A stretch of DNA of 64,000 bases, taken from NCBI GenBank assembly GCA_964614535.1, contig CAZTOZ010000067.1, forward strand, positions 1 to 64,000, in the 5' to 3' direction. The notes under the pieces are model-generated. The model did not search any database, had not been told where the DNA came from, and saw only the letters and a program-made list of their open reading frames with translations. Position numbers and translations under genes: made by a program. The DNA comes from JALSHZ01 sp964614535 (GTDB lineage: Bacteria; Pseudomonadota; Gammaproteobacteria; UWMA-0217). Below, in pieces: positions 43,496 to 53,531 of this stretch (positions are counted from its first letter, which is position 1; every line of letters begins with the position of its first letter).

Positions 43496-45176
43496 TGTTG
43501 GCTACCCAGTCCTTGATCAGTTTGGCGACACGCTTGGGGTCTTCGTTGGCCAGGCCGCGTGCCAGATTCAGCACATCGCCATAGGCGTGGGGCGGGGCGC
43601 CGAGCTGGGGCGCCGGTGATTTGCCGCTGCCCGAGAGCGACACCGTGTCGTCCGCGAGGTCGGTGGCGGCGCTGGCCGTGACGCCGTCGGCGTCGTCGTC
43701 CGGCGCGTCGAGCTTGCGCGGCTCGGGACGCAGGTTGCGCACGGCGGGGCGGGCCACCAGCAGCACCAGCAGAATCATGCCGATGCCGATCAGAACCTGC
43801 TTGAGCATGGTCCAGACCCAGGGCTGCTCCCAGATCGGTGGGCCGTCCACCGGCTCCAGCGCCTCGACCGGCTGGAACGACTGGTTGAATACCGCCACGC
43901 TGTCGCCGCGCCGTTCGTCGTATCCGACGGCTTTCTTGACGATGTCGGTGAGCATCGTCAACTCCTCCTCGCTCAGCGGCACCTTGACGGTCTCGCCGGC
44001 TTCGTTGACGCTGGTCTTGTGATCGACCAGCACCGCCACCGAGAGGCGCTTGAGCTGGCCGACGCTCTCCTTCTCGTGGCTGATGGTGCGGTCCAGCTCG
44101 TAGTTGCGCGTCGCCTGGGTGCTGACCGAGGTGGGTTCCCCGCCCTTGTCGTCGCCCTTGGCGTTGGCGTCGGTGGTGCCGGCGCCCGGCGGCTGGTTGG
44201 AGAGGGCGCCCGGGATGCCGACGGGGGTGGCGCCGCCACGCTGCTGGCTCTCCTGCGTCTGTTCGGAGCGGACTTTCTTCGCCGGATCGCCGTCATAGGA
44301 TTCGCGGGTCTTCTCGGTGTAGGTGAAGTCCACCTCGGCGTTGACCTTGGCGCGCACCTTGCCGGCGCCGAGGATCGGTGTCAGCAGCTCTTCGATGCGA
44401 CGGGCATAGCTGGATTCCAGTTTCTGCTTGTAGTCCAGCTGCTTGCGCGCGGCACCGAGTCCGTCGCCACCGCTGCCGTCGGAGAGCAGGCGGCCCCACT
44501 GGTCGACGATGGTGACCTGGCTCGACTCCATGTAGGGGACGCTGGAGGCAACCAGGTGAATGATGGCGGCCACCTGTTCGTCCTCGAGGCTGCGGCCCGG
44601 CATCAGCTTGACCATCACCGAGGCCGAGGGCTTGGCGCGGTTGCGGATGAAGACCGACTGCTTGGGAATGGCCAGATGCACCCGCGCGGTGTCGATGTTG
44701 TTCATTGCCGAGATGGTGCGTGACAGTTCGGTCTCCATCGCGTGGTGGTAGCGCGCGTTCTCGATGAAGCGGCTGGTGCCGAGGCTCTGGTCCTTCTGCA
44801 GCATCTCGATGCCGACGTCGTTGCCGGCGCCGATGCCGCTGGCGGCCAGCTTCAGCCGCAGCCGGTCGAGCTGGTCGGCCGGTACCAGGATCATCCCGGT
44901 GCCGCGCTGGATCTCGAACGGTATCTGCTCGGCGCGCAGCAGGTCGGTGACGGTGATGGCGTCCTGCTGCGTCAACTGGCTGGCGATCGGCACCATGGCC
45001 GGTTTCATCGCCCACAACAGCATGGCGACGCCGATGGTGGCGACGCCGGCCAGCGCCAGTAGCGAGCTGAGATGGCGGTACCATGCGCCGCTGGCGAGGA
45101 ACGCCTTGAACTGGTCGCCCGGCGACAGCGGCGTGGTCTCGGCGCCGGCGGCGGCATTCGTGTTGGATTGGTTCAT
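43488..45176 (-). CDS. fliF: Flagellar M-ring protein FliF
   Basis: FliF builds the MS ring in the inner membrane. The 562-residue protein has one N-terminal span (~37-57), ring-building motifs in the periplasm (LRLKLAASGIGAGNDVGIEML, RVHLAIPKQSVF), a Gly/Gln/Ala-rich variable loop (~300-340), a second span (~450-475) and a cytoplasmic tail that binds FliG. Its downstream end overlaps fliG. fliE lies 59 bp upstream. Confidence 0.97.
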   Translation of the reverse strand: MNQSNTNAAAGAETTPLSPGDQFKAFLASGAWYRHLSSLLALAGVATIGVAMLLWAMKPAMVPIASQLTQQDAITVTDLLRAEQIPFEIQRGTGMILVPADQLDRLRLKLAASGIGAGNDVGIEMLQKDQSLGTSRFIENARYHHAMETELSRTISAMNNIDTARVHLAIPKQSVFIRNRAKPSASVMVKLMPGRSLEDEQVAAIIHLVASSVPYMESSQVTIVDQWGRLLSDGSGGDGLGAARKQLDYKQKLESSYARRIEELLTPILGAGKVRAKVNAEVDFTYTEKTRESYDGDPAKKVRSEQTQESQQRGGATPVGIPGALSNQPPGAGTTDANAKGDDKGGEPTSVSTQATRNYELDRTISHEKESVGQLKRLSVAVLVDHKTSVNEAGETVKVPLSEEELTMLTDIVKKAVGYDERRGDSVAVFNQSFQPVEALEPVDGPPIWEQPWVWTMLKQVLIGIGMILLVLLVARPAVRNLRPEPRKLDAPDDDADGVTASAATDLADDTVSLSGSGKSPAPQLGAPPHAYGDVLNLARGLANEDPKRVAKLIKDWVANNA

Positions 45177-45235
45177 TGAATTGGTCTTCCGTTGGCGATC
45201 GGCGGTTCAGGGTTCGCGCTTGCGCGACGGCATCG

Positions 45236-45553
45236 TCAGAGCGGCATGCTCATGATGTCGTGATAGGCCTTGAGCAGATTCTTTCGCACCTGCACCAGCG
45301 CCTCGAACGCGATGGTCGCTTTCTGTTTCTCCACCATCACCTGGGCCAGATCGACATCGGGATCCTCCAGCTCGAAGCGCTTGGCCAGCTTGGCGGCCGC
45401 CTTTTGCCGTTCGTTCACCTCGCGGATCGACTGCTTCAGCAGCAGGCCGAATTCGCCGCCTTTCTCGTTGCCGGTGGGCAGCGCCGGCATCTTGGCCTGG
45501 TTGGCCAGTTCCCTCAGCTGGGCCAGAATCTGACTGGTGTTGATTGCGTCCAT
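45236..45553 (-). CDS. fliE: Flagellar hook-basal body protein FliE
   Basis: FliE joins the MS ring to the rod. The 105-residue protein has the family C-terminal signature DVDLAQVMVEKQKATIAFEAL and ends LLKAYHDIMSMPL. The start is ATG 45553 with GGGGAG upstream. It is the first gene of fliEFGHIJ; I found no sigma-54 element in the 50-bp gap before it, so its promoter may lie inside fleR. Confidence 0.95.
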   Translation of the reverse strand: MDAINTSQILAQLRELANQAKMPALPTGNEKGGEFGLLLKQSIREVNERQKAAAKLAKRFELEDPDVDLAQVMVEKQKATIAFEALVQVRKNLLKAYHDIMSMPL

Positions 45554-45603
45554 TGCAAATCTCCCCGAATGTGTTGCAGATGTGGCGGCCTCGCCACGCG
45601 GTA

Positions 45604-46953
45604 TCAGGCGCCGGGCAGCTGGATGCCGCGCTCGCGCATCTTGGCCAGCTTGTAGCGCAGCGTGCGTGGGCTGATGCCCAGCTGCTCGGCCGCCTTCTTG
45701 CGGCTGCCGTTGCCGTTCTGCAGTGCCTTGAGAATGAGATCGAACTCGTGCGACTTCATGTCGGAGACGAGCTTGTTCTTCTCCTCCACCTGTACCGTTG
45801 GCGTGGTGTCGTCGTGGAACAGCCCGGCCGACTCGAAGTGCAGATCCTCCGGGCGGATCTCGACGCCGTTGCACAGCACCAGCGCGCGCTGGATCACGTT
45901 GCCCAGCTCCCGCACGTTGCCCGGCCATTCGTACTGCTCCAGCAGTTCGCAGGCCTCGTGGGCGAGGGCGGGTTCACGCTGGCCGACCATGGTGTGCAGA
46001 TGGATCATCTGCCGCGCCAGCGGGATGATGTCGGCCTTGCGTTGCCGCAGCGGGGCGATCTGCATCGGAAAGACGTTGAGCCGGTAGAACAGATCCTCGC
46101 GGAAGTTGCCGGCCTTGACCTCCTCGGCCAGCTTGCGGTTGGTGGTGGCCAGCACCCGGACGTCGAGCGGTATGGTGGTGCGACCGCCGAGCCGTTCCAC
46201 CTCGCGCTCCTGCAGTACCCGCAGCAGTTTGGCCTGCAATGCCAGGTCCATCTCTGAGATCTCGTCCAGCAGCAGCGTGCCCCCCTGGGCCATCTCGAAC
46301 TTGCCGGGGTTGGACTGGATGGCGCCGGTGAAGGCCCCTTTCTCATGGCCGAACAGTACCGCTTCGAGCATGTTCTCGGGAATGGCGGCGCAGTTGATGG
46401 CGACGAAGGGCTGCTCGCGGCGGGGGGAGTGTTGGTGAATGTAGCGCGCCAGCACCTCCTTGCCGGTGCCGCTCTCGCCGCTGATCAGCACCGATACCTC
46501 GTTGGCCGCCACCTTGCGCGCCAGGCGCAACAGCTCCACCGAGGCGGGATCCTCGGCAATGATGCCGTCGGTGGCGGGTTTGGTCTCGACATCGCGGGTG
46601 ACGCGCGCCACCAGGTCGAGCAGGAATTCGGTGTCGATCGGCTTGACCAGATAGTCGGCGGCGCCTTCGCGCATCGCGCTGACGGCGCGTTCGACGGTGC
46701 CGAAATCGGTCATCAGCACCACCGGCAGGTCGGGGAACAGGTTGCGTGCCAACTGCAGCAATTCGCGGCCGCCGACCGGTGTCATCGACTCTTCGCAGAT
46801 GAGCAGGTCGTAGTCCTTCTGTTCCAGGCGAGTGATCGCCATGCTGCTGTCGCCGAGGGTGTCGACCTGGTGCTGGTAGGAGGCGAGGGTATCGGCCAGC
46901 GCCTTGACGTACAGCTTTTGCTCTCCAACGATGAGAATGCGTCTTTGCGACAT
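45604..46953 (-). CDS. fleR: FleR-type sigma-54 activator with degenerate receiver
   Basis: FleR/FlrC activates class III flagellar genes with sigma-54. The 449-residue protein has an N-terminal receiver (1-120), an AAA+ domain with GESGTGKE, HEKGAFTGA (sigma-54 contact) and LLLDEISEM, and a Fis-type DNA-binding helix-turn-helix at the end. The receiver is abnormal: the phospho-acceptor position 54 is Glu (in LLICEESM), and the acidic pair is Gly10-Glu11 instead of Asp-Asp, while Thr82 and Lys104 remain. The kinase gene fleS, normally between fleQ and fleR, is absent. It may therefore be constitutively active. Confidence 0.92.
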   Translation of the reverse strand: MSQRRILIVGEQKLYVKALADTLASYQHQVDTLGDSSMAITRLEQKDYDLLICEESMTPVGGRELLQLARNLFPDLPVVLMTDFGTVERAVSAMREGAADYLVKPIDTEFLLDLVARVTRDVETKPATDGIIAEDPASVELLRLARKVAANEVSVLISGESGTGKEVLARYIHQHSPRREQPFVAINCAAIPENMLEAVLFGHEKGAFTGAIQSNPGKFEMAQGGTLLLDEISEMDLALQAKLLRVLQEREVERLGGRTTIPLDVRVLATTNRKLAEEVKAGNFREDLFYRLNVFPMQIAPLRQRKADIIPLARQMIHLHTMVGQREPALAHEACELLEQYEWPGNVRELGNVIQRALVLCNGVEIRPEDLHFESAGLFHDDTTPTVQVEEKNKLVSDMKSHEFDLILKALQNGNGSRKKAAEQLGISPRTLRYKLAKMRERGIQLPGA

Positions 46954-46980
46954 GTGTCTACTGCTCCCTTAGTTCGTGGT

Positions 46981-47000
46981 CTTCCGCGATCCGGCGGAAG
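46981..47000 (-). terminator. Weak hairpin between fleQ and fleR
   Basis: Arms CTTCCGC and GCGGAAG with a 6-nt loop lie in the 88-bp gap downstream of fleQ. No T-run follows, so it is at most an attenuator. It marks a possible separation of fleQ from fleR transcription. Confidence 0.3.
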
Positions 47001-47041
47001 TGTGTTGTTTCGCGTGGGGGTTGTGGGGTGATGCCGCGCCG

Positions 47042-48451
<1,410 letters not shown>

Positions 48452-48896
48452 ATTGGGTTTCGTCCTTGCGCTGGTGCAGCTGAATAATTCCGTTTATTTC
48501 AGTGTGACCGCGTTAACAGGGTAAGAAATTACCGCTTGCCGCCTTGTGCGGAAATGTTGTAGCGGAAGCAAACTGCCGTTTGCCGACCACGGGAGGAATA
48601 GTAGTTGCTGGGTTGCCGCCACGGGAATGACCAGGTTCGCGTTTTGTCTGTCATCCGTCAATTATTCAACGCCGTTTGCACGGGCCAATTGGGCGCGGTT
48701 TTGGGTATAGCCGGAAAACCGACGCCAAGGATATGATTTTTCAGGAAAATGTATATTGTTGTAAGTTTGTGGGGGATTGCCCGATGGCAGTGGGAGAAGG
48801 GGATGCCATAGAGAAGGCGGTGACGCCACGAGGGTGGGCGAATCCTCGGAAAGGGGGGGAGTGGGGTCGTCAGTCCCCGAATGGGGATGAATGGAT
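48452..48896. other. fliT-fleQ intergenic region with AT-rich patch
   Basis: No gene is convincing. Positions ~48715-48770 are much richer in A+T than the rest of the window and are the likeliest place for the fleQ promoter, but I cannot place a -35/-10 pair. A short CCCC-GAAT-GGGG hairpin at 48875-48886 lies just after the fliT stop and has no T-run. Confidence 0.4.
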
Positions 48897-49205
48897 TCAG
48901 CCGAGGTCGGCGTACATCGCGGCGCCGTTGTGGCGGTGGCAGCGTTGCAGGGCGGCCTGGCGTTCGGCTTCGGCCCGGCCCCGGCGGATCAGTTCGAGAA
49001 TCTGCCGGTCCAGTTGCAGGATATTTTCGATCTTGGCGCGCAGGCTGGGGGTGAGCTGGTGCTCCTCGGGATCGGCCAGTGCGTCGAGCAGGTGGACACG
49101 TCGGCGGTCGAGGGAGGCCACGGTATCCCAATGGGCGGACTGCGCGGCCCGGAACATCTCCATGCAGGTCTGTTCCAGGCCGTCGATGATGTCGTGGAAG
49201 CGCAT
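48897..49205 (-). CDS. fliT: FliT-like flagellar export chaperone
   Basis: The 102-residue, fully helical protein is the third gene after fliD and fliS, where a FliT-type FliD chaperone (FleP-like in Pseudomonas) is usual. Visible are a helical N terminus (DIIDGLEQTCMEMFRAAQS) with a conserved W-x-T-V pattern (HWDTVASLDRRRVHLLDAL) and a long second helix. FliT proteins are poorly conserved, so the call depends on position and size. It starts 20 bp after the fliS stop. Confidence 0.7.
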   Translation of the reverse strand: MRFHDIIDGLEQTCMEMFRAAQSAHWDTVASLDRRRVHLLDALADPEEHQLTPSLRAKIENILQLDRQILELIRRGRAEAERQAALQRCHRHNGAAMYADLG

Positions 49206-49225
49206 CCCTGCGGTCTCCGTCGCGG

Positions 49226-49633
49226 TCAGGCGTTGTAGGCCTGGCGGGCTTCTTCCGGGATCTGCTGCCAGCCGTCGAGCAGCTTTTCCAGCAACCCCTT
49301 GACCTCGTCGAGGATGTCGGCGTCGTTGTTCAGGTTGGCCTGTAACAATCGGGATTTCATATACTCGTAGAGATCGTGCAGGTTGTTGGCGAGCTCGCCG
49401 CCATGCTCCATGTCCAGCGTCCGCCGCAACTCTTCGACGATGGCGATGACGTTGCTGATGGTCTTTCCCTTGTTGGCCACGTTTCCCATTTCCAGATGAG
49501 ATTTTGCCGCATTGATCCGGGATATGGCGCCGGTATAGAGCATTTCCACCAGTTTGTGCTGGTCGGCGGTTTCGATGATGCTTTGTGCGCCAACCGATTG
49601 GTAGGTGGCTGCGCCGTTGTTTTGCGGAAACAT
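49226..49633 (-). CDS. fliS: Flagellin export chaperone FliS
   Basis: FliS keeps flagellin unpolymerised and guides it to FlhA. The 135-residue protein has the family patterns YQSVGAQSIIETADQHKLVEMLYTG, NVIAIVEELRRTLDMEHGGELANNL and LHDLYEYMKSRLLQANL. The start at ATG 49633 is 12 bp after the fliD stop. Confidence 0.94.
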   Translation of the reverse strand: MFPQNNGAATYQSVGAQSIIETADQHKLVEMLYTGAISRINAAKSHLEMGNVANKGKTISNVIAIVEELRRTLDMEHGGELANNLHDLYEYMKSRLLQANLNNDADILDEVKGLLEKLLDGWQQIPEEARQAYNA

Positions 49634-49644
49634 CTGCTTTTTCC

Positions 49645-50928
49645 TTACTTGTTGCCGTTGTTGGTCAAAGAACCGAGTTGCTGCGCCAGGTTGTTGCTGG
49701 TCTGGCTGAAGCTTCCGAGCAGGGCATCCAGCTCCGAATAGGTTTGCAGGTAACGGGCTTCCAGTGCCTCCATGCGGACTTCCAGTCTCTCTGTCTGGCG
49801 CTCGTAATTTTCTATGCGGCTGTAGTAGCTGTTTTTTCGGCCTTCGATGATGCCGCCGGTCTTGGTCAGGTCGCGCAGCGTCTCTTGCAGGCTGGCGCTG
49901 AAGCCCTGCTCGCCGGTGAAGAAGTTGTGCAGTCCGAAAAAGTTGGTGTCGATTGCGTTGTCGAACTTGCCGCGATCGACACTGAGCCTGCCTTCCTTGT
50001 CGAAGGTGAAGCCGAATTCGAAGACGGAGCTGGTCTGCCCCTCGGTACTTTCGTATTCGCCAAAGAATCGGTTGCGAATCGCCGATTCGATGGAGAGCGA
50101 GATGCCTTCGCCCTTGAGCTTGGTTTCGTCGAGCCGTTCGATGGTGTCGCGCAGCTCGTTGTAGGCGTCGGCGAAGGCTTGCATGCTCTCGGCCATGGTA
50201 TCGGTGTCGGCGGACGTGGTCAGTTCGGTTTCGCCGGTGGATTTGAGTTGCATCGTAATGCCGGGGATCACGTCCTTGAGCGTGTTGCTCGAAGGATGGA
50301 TTTCGATACCGTCGATAGAGAGGGTGGCATCGCCAGCCGGCGAAATCTCGTCCCATGCACCGTCGGCGGTGATGGTGTTGCTGGTGCCGGAGTTCTGTGC
50401 CGACAGCACGAACTTGTACCCGTTGTCCACCTTGATGATGGAGGCCGACAGGCCGGTGTTGGCGGCGGAGCGGTTGATGGCGTTCTTCAGGTCCATCAAG
50501 GTCGCCTTGCCTGGGTCCAGCGTCACGTCGAAACCTTCTCCCCCCACTTCGTAGTGGTAGGTGCCCGCGCCGACGACATCGTCGGGGCTGTTGTAGGTGG
50601 TCTGGGAGGCGAGACGATGCGTCGTCGCCAGCGCATCGACGCGTATCGTGTGGTTCTCGATGGTGTCGAGCGTCGTGACGGTGGCATCGAGTACCGCATC
50701 GTTGCTCGATGTGGCGGAGAAGCGGGCCAGGGTCTGGGGCTTGGCCAGATCGCGCGCGGCGGACTCCAGTTTGTAGATGGCGCTCTTGAGTTCGCCGAGG
50801 GCACTGATCTTCGACTGCGTGATCGACGTCTGTGCCTCCAGCTTCTTGATCGGCCGCCGCTCGATATCCATCAATCCGGAGACGATGCCCTGAACGTCGA
50901 TACTGGAACCTGCTGATACTTCCGCCAT
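49645..50928 (-). CDS. fliD: Flagellar filament cap protein FliD
   Basis: FliD (HAP2) caps the filament tip and folds incoming flagellin. The 427-residue protein begins MAEVSAGSSIDVQGIVSGLM, the usual FliD start, then has an N-terminal coiled coil, a central beta domain, and a C-terminal coil (YSRIENYERQTERLEVRMEALEARYLQTYSELDALLG). The start at ATG 50928 was preferred to an upstream in-frame ATG because the family pattern begins here and a sigma-54 promoter lies 35-49 bp upstream. It heads fliD-fliS-fliT. Confidence 0.95.
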   Translation of the reverse strand: MAEVSAGSSIDVQGIVSGLMDIERRPIKKLEAQTSITQSKISALGELKSAIYKLESAARDLAKPQTLARFSATSSNDAVLDATVTTLDTIENHTIRVDALATTHRLASQTTYNSPDDVVGAGTYHYEVGGEGFDVTLDPGKATLMDLKNAINRSAANTGLSASIIKVDNGYKFVLSAQNSGTSNTITADGAWDEISPAGDATLSIDGIEIHPSSNTLKDVIPGITMQLKSTGETELTTSADTDTMAESMQAFADAYNELRDTIERLDETKLKGEGISLSIESAIRNRFFGEYESTEGQTSSVFEFGFTFDKEGRLSVDRGKFDNAIDTNFFGLHNFFTGEQGFSASLQETLRDLTKTGGIIEGRKNSYYSRIENYERQTERLEVRMEALEARYLQTYSELDALLGSFSQTSNNLAQQLGSLTNNGNK

Positions 50929-50962
50929 TTTCTTGACCTGTCTGCTGGTGTTTTCCGTAGAC

Positions 50963-50977
50963 GCAACAATTGCGCCA
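50963..50977 (-). promoter_or_regulatory. Sigma-54 promoter of fliD-fliS-fliT
   Basis: Read leftward the sequence is TGGCGCA-ATTG-TTGC, with GG and GC spaced by 10 bp and one departure (G for A) in the -24 element. It ends ~34 bp before the fliD ATG, leaving a short leader of about 25 nt. Confidence 0.8.
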
Positions 50978-51131
50978 GATTTCGGTGGAAAGCCGTCTGT
51001 TGCGGATTTCCCGACCGCCGGTCGATAGAGCAACCCGAGACGCTTGGTGGCGGTTGTCGATCCCGCGGAAGCGATTGCCCGGGTGACTCGAGGATGCTGA
51101 AAACCGTCTGGTTCAACACCCTGTCGAATTC

Positions 51132-51158
51132 AAAAAGAGATCCGGGGCAGGCCCCGGA
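51132..51158 (-). terminator. Terminator of flagellin gene 1
   Basis: In the leftward direction an 8-bp stem (TCCGGGGC with GCCCCGGA, near-palindromic core) at 51141-51158 is followed by TCTCTTTTT. It lies ~210 nt after the flagellin stop codon, so the transcript would have a long 3' leader toward fliD. Confidence 0.7.
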
Positions 51159-51365
51159 CAATTTCGGCCTGTTTGTTATTGTTGTTGGCCGCAGACGTTG
51201 TTGTTGTTATTGCGTGCTCCTCCTGGATATTGGAGGCACGTGGTTGCTATCCCTGCGTTTCACGACGAACGTCCGTTGTTTAATTCCGTGGCCGGTGACC
51301 ACGGCGGATCTGTCGGGATAGGGGGGTAGGCACCCGCAGCGAGGCTACGGGTGCTGTACCGGACC

Positions 51366-52202
51366 TTAGCCGAGGAGTCGCAGCACACCTTGCGGCAGCT
51401 GGTTGGCCTGGGCGACCATGGCGACGCCTGCCTGCTGCAGCACCTGGGTGCGGGCCAGCTCGGCCGTGGTGGCGGCATAGTCGGTGTCCATGATCCGCGA
51501 GCGGGCGGCCTGGAGACCTTCGCGGTAGCTGTTGATGTTGCTGATGACCGACTCGAAGCGGTTCTGCACGGCACCCATCTCGGAGCGGGCATTGATGACC
51601 TTGCCGATGTCCGCGTCCATGCCGGTGGTGGAGCCGGTGGCGGTGTCGAGCACCTTTTCGGCATCGGTCTGGCTGGAGACGCTGATGGTGCCGGAATAGG
51701 CGTTCAGGCTGGTCAGGTCCGTGGTCGTGATCGAGATCTTTTCGCCGCTGTTGGCGCCGACCTGGATATCGACGGTGTTGGCCGAGGCAAAGAGCTTGGA
51801 GCCGTTGAACTCGGTGTCATCGACGATGCGCTTGATCTCGGAGGTCAGCTCGTCCACCTCCGTCTGCAGGTAGCTGCGCTCGGTGTCGCCGAGTGTGCCG
51901 TTGGCCGACTGCACCGCCAGCTCACGGATCCGCTGCAGGTTGTTGGTGATCTGGCTGAGTGCGGCTTCGGCCGTCTGTGCCAGTGAGATGCCGTCGTTGG
52001 CGTTGCGCGCCGCGACATTGAGACCGCGAATCTTGGAGGTCATGCCCTCGGCCACGGCGAGCCCGGCGGCATCGTCCTTGGCGCTGTTGATGCGCAGACC
52101 CGAAGAGAGGCGTTGAATGGCTTTCCCCATCGCACCCTGGGAACGATCCAGGTTACGCTGTGCGTTGAGAGAGAACATATTGGTGTTGATTGTCTGAGGC
52201 AT
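51366..52202 (-). CDS. fliC1: Flagellin, paralogue 1
   Basis: This filament subunit is exported by the flagellar type III system. The 278-residue protein has only the conserved D0/D1 ends: N-terminal NMFSLNAQRNLDRSQGAM and SSGLRINSAKDDAAGLAV, C-terminal NRFESVISNINSYREG and TQVLQQAGVAMVAQANQLP. A central part of ~90 residues (Ser/Thr-rich, DTATGSTTGMD) replaces the surface D2/D3 domains of enteric flagellin. The C-terminal coding third is almost identical in DNA to paralogue 3. Its own sigma-28 promoter lies upstream. Confidence 0.95.
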   Translation of the reverse strand: MPQTINTNMFSLNAQRNLDRSQGAMGKAIQRLSSGLRINSAKDDAAGLAVAEGMTSKIRGLNVAARNANDGISLAQTAEAALSQITNNLQRIRELAVQSANGTLGDTERSYLQTEVDELTSEIKRIVDDTEFNGSKLFASANTVDIQVGANSGEKISITTTDLTSLNAYSGTISVSSQTDAEKVLDTATGSTTGMDADIGKVINARSEMGAVQNRFESVISNINSYREGLQAARSRIMDTDYAATTAELARTQVLQQAGVAMVAQANQLPQGVLRLLG

Positions 52203-52285
52203 TGTTCTTCCCTAGTTGTATTGATTTCTGGTTCTGGTTCCACCGGCAGAGCGCTGATTCGGTCTGCATCGTGGGTTCAAGGGGG

Positions 52286-52312
52286 TTATCGGCGCGACGC
52301 CCCGCCGCATTA
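52286..52312 (-). promoter_or_regulatory. Sigma-28 promoter of flagellin gene 1
   Basis: Read leftward the sequence is TAAT-N15-GCCGATAA, one mismatch from the FliA consensus TAAA-N15-GCCGATAA. The -10 end is ~83 bp before the ATG. Confidence 0.82.
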
Positions 52313-52574
52313 GTGCTGCCGTGCCCTTTTGAGCGTACAGAGCGACCAGTGGTCACAAGGCGCGGATGGTTGGCGCTGTTCGGCGCGATGTCGTGCCGTG
52401 GTTCGAACCGGCTGGGGTGGGGCAGGCTGTGCGAAGCGCGATGACGGGCGGTGCTGTGCCGGAAATCCGATGGCGTCGTCCTGGACGTCATCTTCCTGAT
52501 GAAGGTGGGATGAAAGTATTGGGTCTGTGATGATGTTTGGGAGGACCCGCTCCACCCGGTTGTTCAGGCGGGAC

Positions 52575-52610
52575 AAAAAAAACCGGTTTTGGGCAAGGCC
52601 CAAAACCGGT
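52575..52610 (-). terminator. Strong terminator of flagellin gene 2
   Basis: Leftward, a perfect 13-bp stem (ACCGGTTTTGGGC with its complement) and 3-nt loop at 52582-52610 is followed by seven T residues. It begins 22 nt after the flagellin 2 stop codon. Confidence 0.92.
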
Positions 52611-52632
52611 GTCGAGCGAAAGAGCCCGGCGC

Positions 52633-53469
52633 TTAGCCGACCAGACGCAGTACCCCGGAAGGGATCTGATTGGCCTGGGCGACCATGGCGATACCTGCCT
52701 GTTGCAGCACTTGAGTGCGGGCCAGTTCTGCCGTGGTGGCGGCATAGTCGGTGTCCATGATCCGCGAGCGGGCGGCCTGGAGGCCTTCCTTGTAGCTGTT
52801 GATGTTGCTGATGACCGACTCGAAACGGTTCTGGATGGCACCCATCTTCGAGCGGGTGTTGATGACGGCATTGATGTCTTCGGTCATGCCGCCACTGCCG
52901 GTTGCGAGTACCGCCTCGGCATCGGAGAGCGTGCTGATATCGACCTGCTTGGCGCCGCTGCCGTAGGCGTTGAGGCCGGTGAGTGAGCTCATCGTGATGT
53001 CGATCTTCTCACCGCTGTTGGCACCGACCTGGATCGTGGCCGTACTGTCCGTGGCGAACAGTTTGGTGCCGTTGAACTCGGTGTCGTCGATGATCCGGGT
53101 GATTTCGGCGGTCAGCTCATCCACCTCGGTTTGCAGATAGCCGCGTTCGGTGTCGCCGAGCGTGCCGTTGGCCGATTGAACCGCCAGTTCACGGATGCGC
53201 TGCAGGTTGTTGGTGATCTGACCCAGCGCCGATTCCGCGGTTTGTGCGAGGGAGATGCCATCGTTGGCGTTACGGGCCGCAACGTCCAGCCCGCGGATCT
53301 TGGAAGTCATACCTTCGGCAACCGCCAGTCCAGCCGCATCGTCCTTTGCACTGTTTACGCGGAGACCAGAAGACAATCTCTGAATTGCCTGCCCCATGGC
53401 ACTTTGCGACCGGTTCAGGTTGCGCTGTGCATTGAGGGAGAACATATTGGTATTAATTGTCTGAGGCAT
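52633..53469 (-). CDS. fliC2: Flagellin, paralogue 2
   Basis: The 278-residue flagellin has intact D0/D1 ends (NLNRSQSAMGQAIQRLSSGLRV; LARTQVLQQAGIAMVAQANQIP) and no D2/D3. It is the most divergent copy: central residues (LFATDSTATIQVGANSGEKIDI, KQVDISTLSDAEAV) and many synonymous sites differ, especially in the 5' third, where codons are less GC-biased than in paralogues 1 and 3. Part of the 3' region nonetheless shares long identical DNA with paralogue 1. It has a sigma-28 promoter followed at the likely transcription start by a perfect palindrome. Confidence 0.95.
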   Translation of the reverse strand: MPQTINTNMFSLNAQRNLNRSQSAMGQAIQRLSSGLRVNSAKDDAAGLAVAEGMTSKIRGLDVAARNANDGISLAQTAESALGQITNNLQRIRELAVQSANGTLGDTERGYLQTEVDELTAEITRIIDDTEFNGTKLFATDSTATIQVGANSGEKIDITMSSLTGLNAYGSGAKQVDISTLSDAEAVLATGSGGMTEDINAVINTRSKMGAIQNRFESVISNINSYKEGLQAARSRIMDTDYAATTAELARTQVLQQAGIAMVAQANQIPSGVLRLVG

Positions 53470-53504
53470 TGTTGGTTACCTTTCTTATTATTTATTGTTG
53501 TTGT

Positions 53505-53526
53505 GTAAGCCATGCGCATGGCTTAC
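53505..53526 (-). promoter_or_regulatory. Perfect 22-bp palindrome at the 5' end of the fliC2 transcript
   Basis: The sequence is a perfect inverted repeat; as RNA it folds into a 9-bp stem (arms GTAAGCCAT and ATGGCTTAC) with a GCGC loop. It begins ~6 bp after the sigma-28 -10 box, so the hairpin would form at the very 5' end of the mRNA, ~36 nt ahead of the ATG. It could instead be an operator for a dimeric regulator. Confidence 0.75.
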
Positions 53527-53531
53527 GACGG

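Larger units (their letters stand above)
50929..51365. other. fliC1-fliD intergenic region; no flaG gene
   Basis: This gap holds the fliD sigma-54 promoter (50963-50977), the terminator of the first flagellin gene (51132-51158) and an imperfect GCACCCG hairpin near 51329-51354. In Pseudomonas and Vibrio a flaG gene often lies between flagellin and fliD; none is present here. Confidence 0.6.
52203..52632. other. Intergenic region between flagellin genes 1 and 2
   Basis: No gene is apparent. It contains the sigma-28 promoter of flagellin 1 (52286-52312) and the strong terminator of flagellin 2 (52575-52610). The middle (~52330-52560) shows no pattern I can support. Confidence 0.6.

Noticed and set aside
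48676..49302. Rightward open frame covering the fleQ-fliT gap and antisense to fliT
   Set aside because: No Shine-Dalgarno sequence, low-complexity Arg/Ser-rich second half is the shadow of fliT, no recognised fold.
51329..51354. Hairpin just after flagellin 1 as its terminator
   Set aside because: The stem is imperfect and no T-run follows leftward; the hairpin at 51141-51158 with TCTCTTTTT is better.
50929..51365. A flaG gene between flagellin 1 and fliD
   Set aside because: No frame in this gap has FlaG-like sequence; the gap is filled by a terminator and the fliD promoter.
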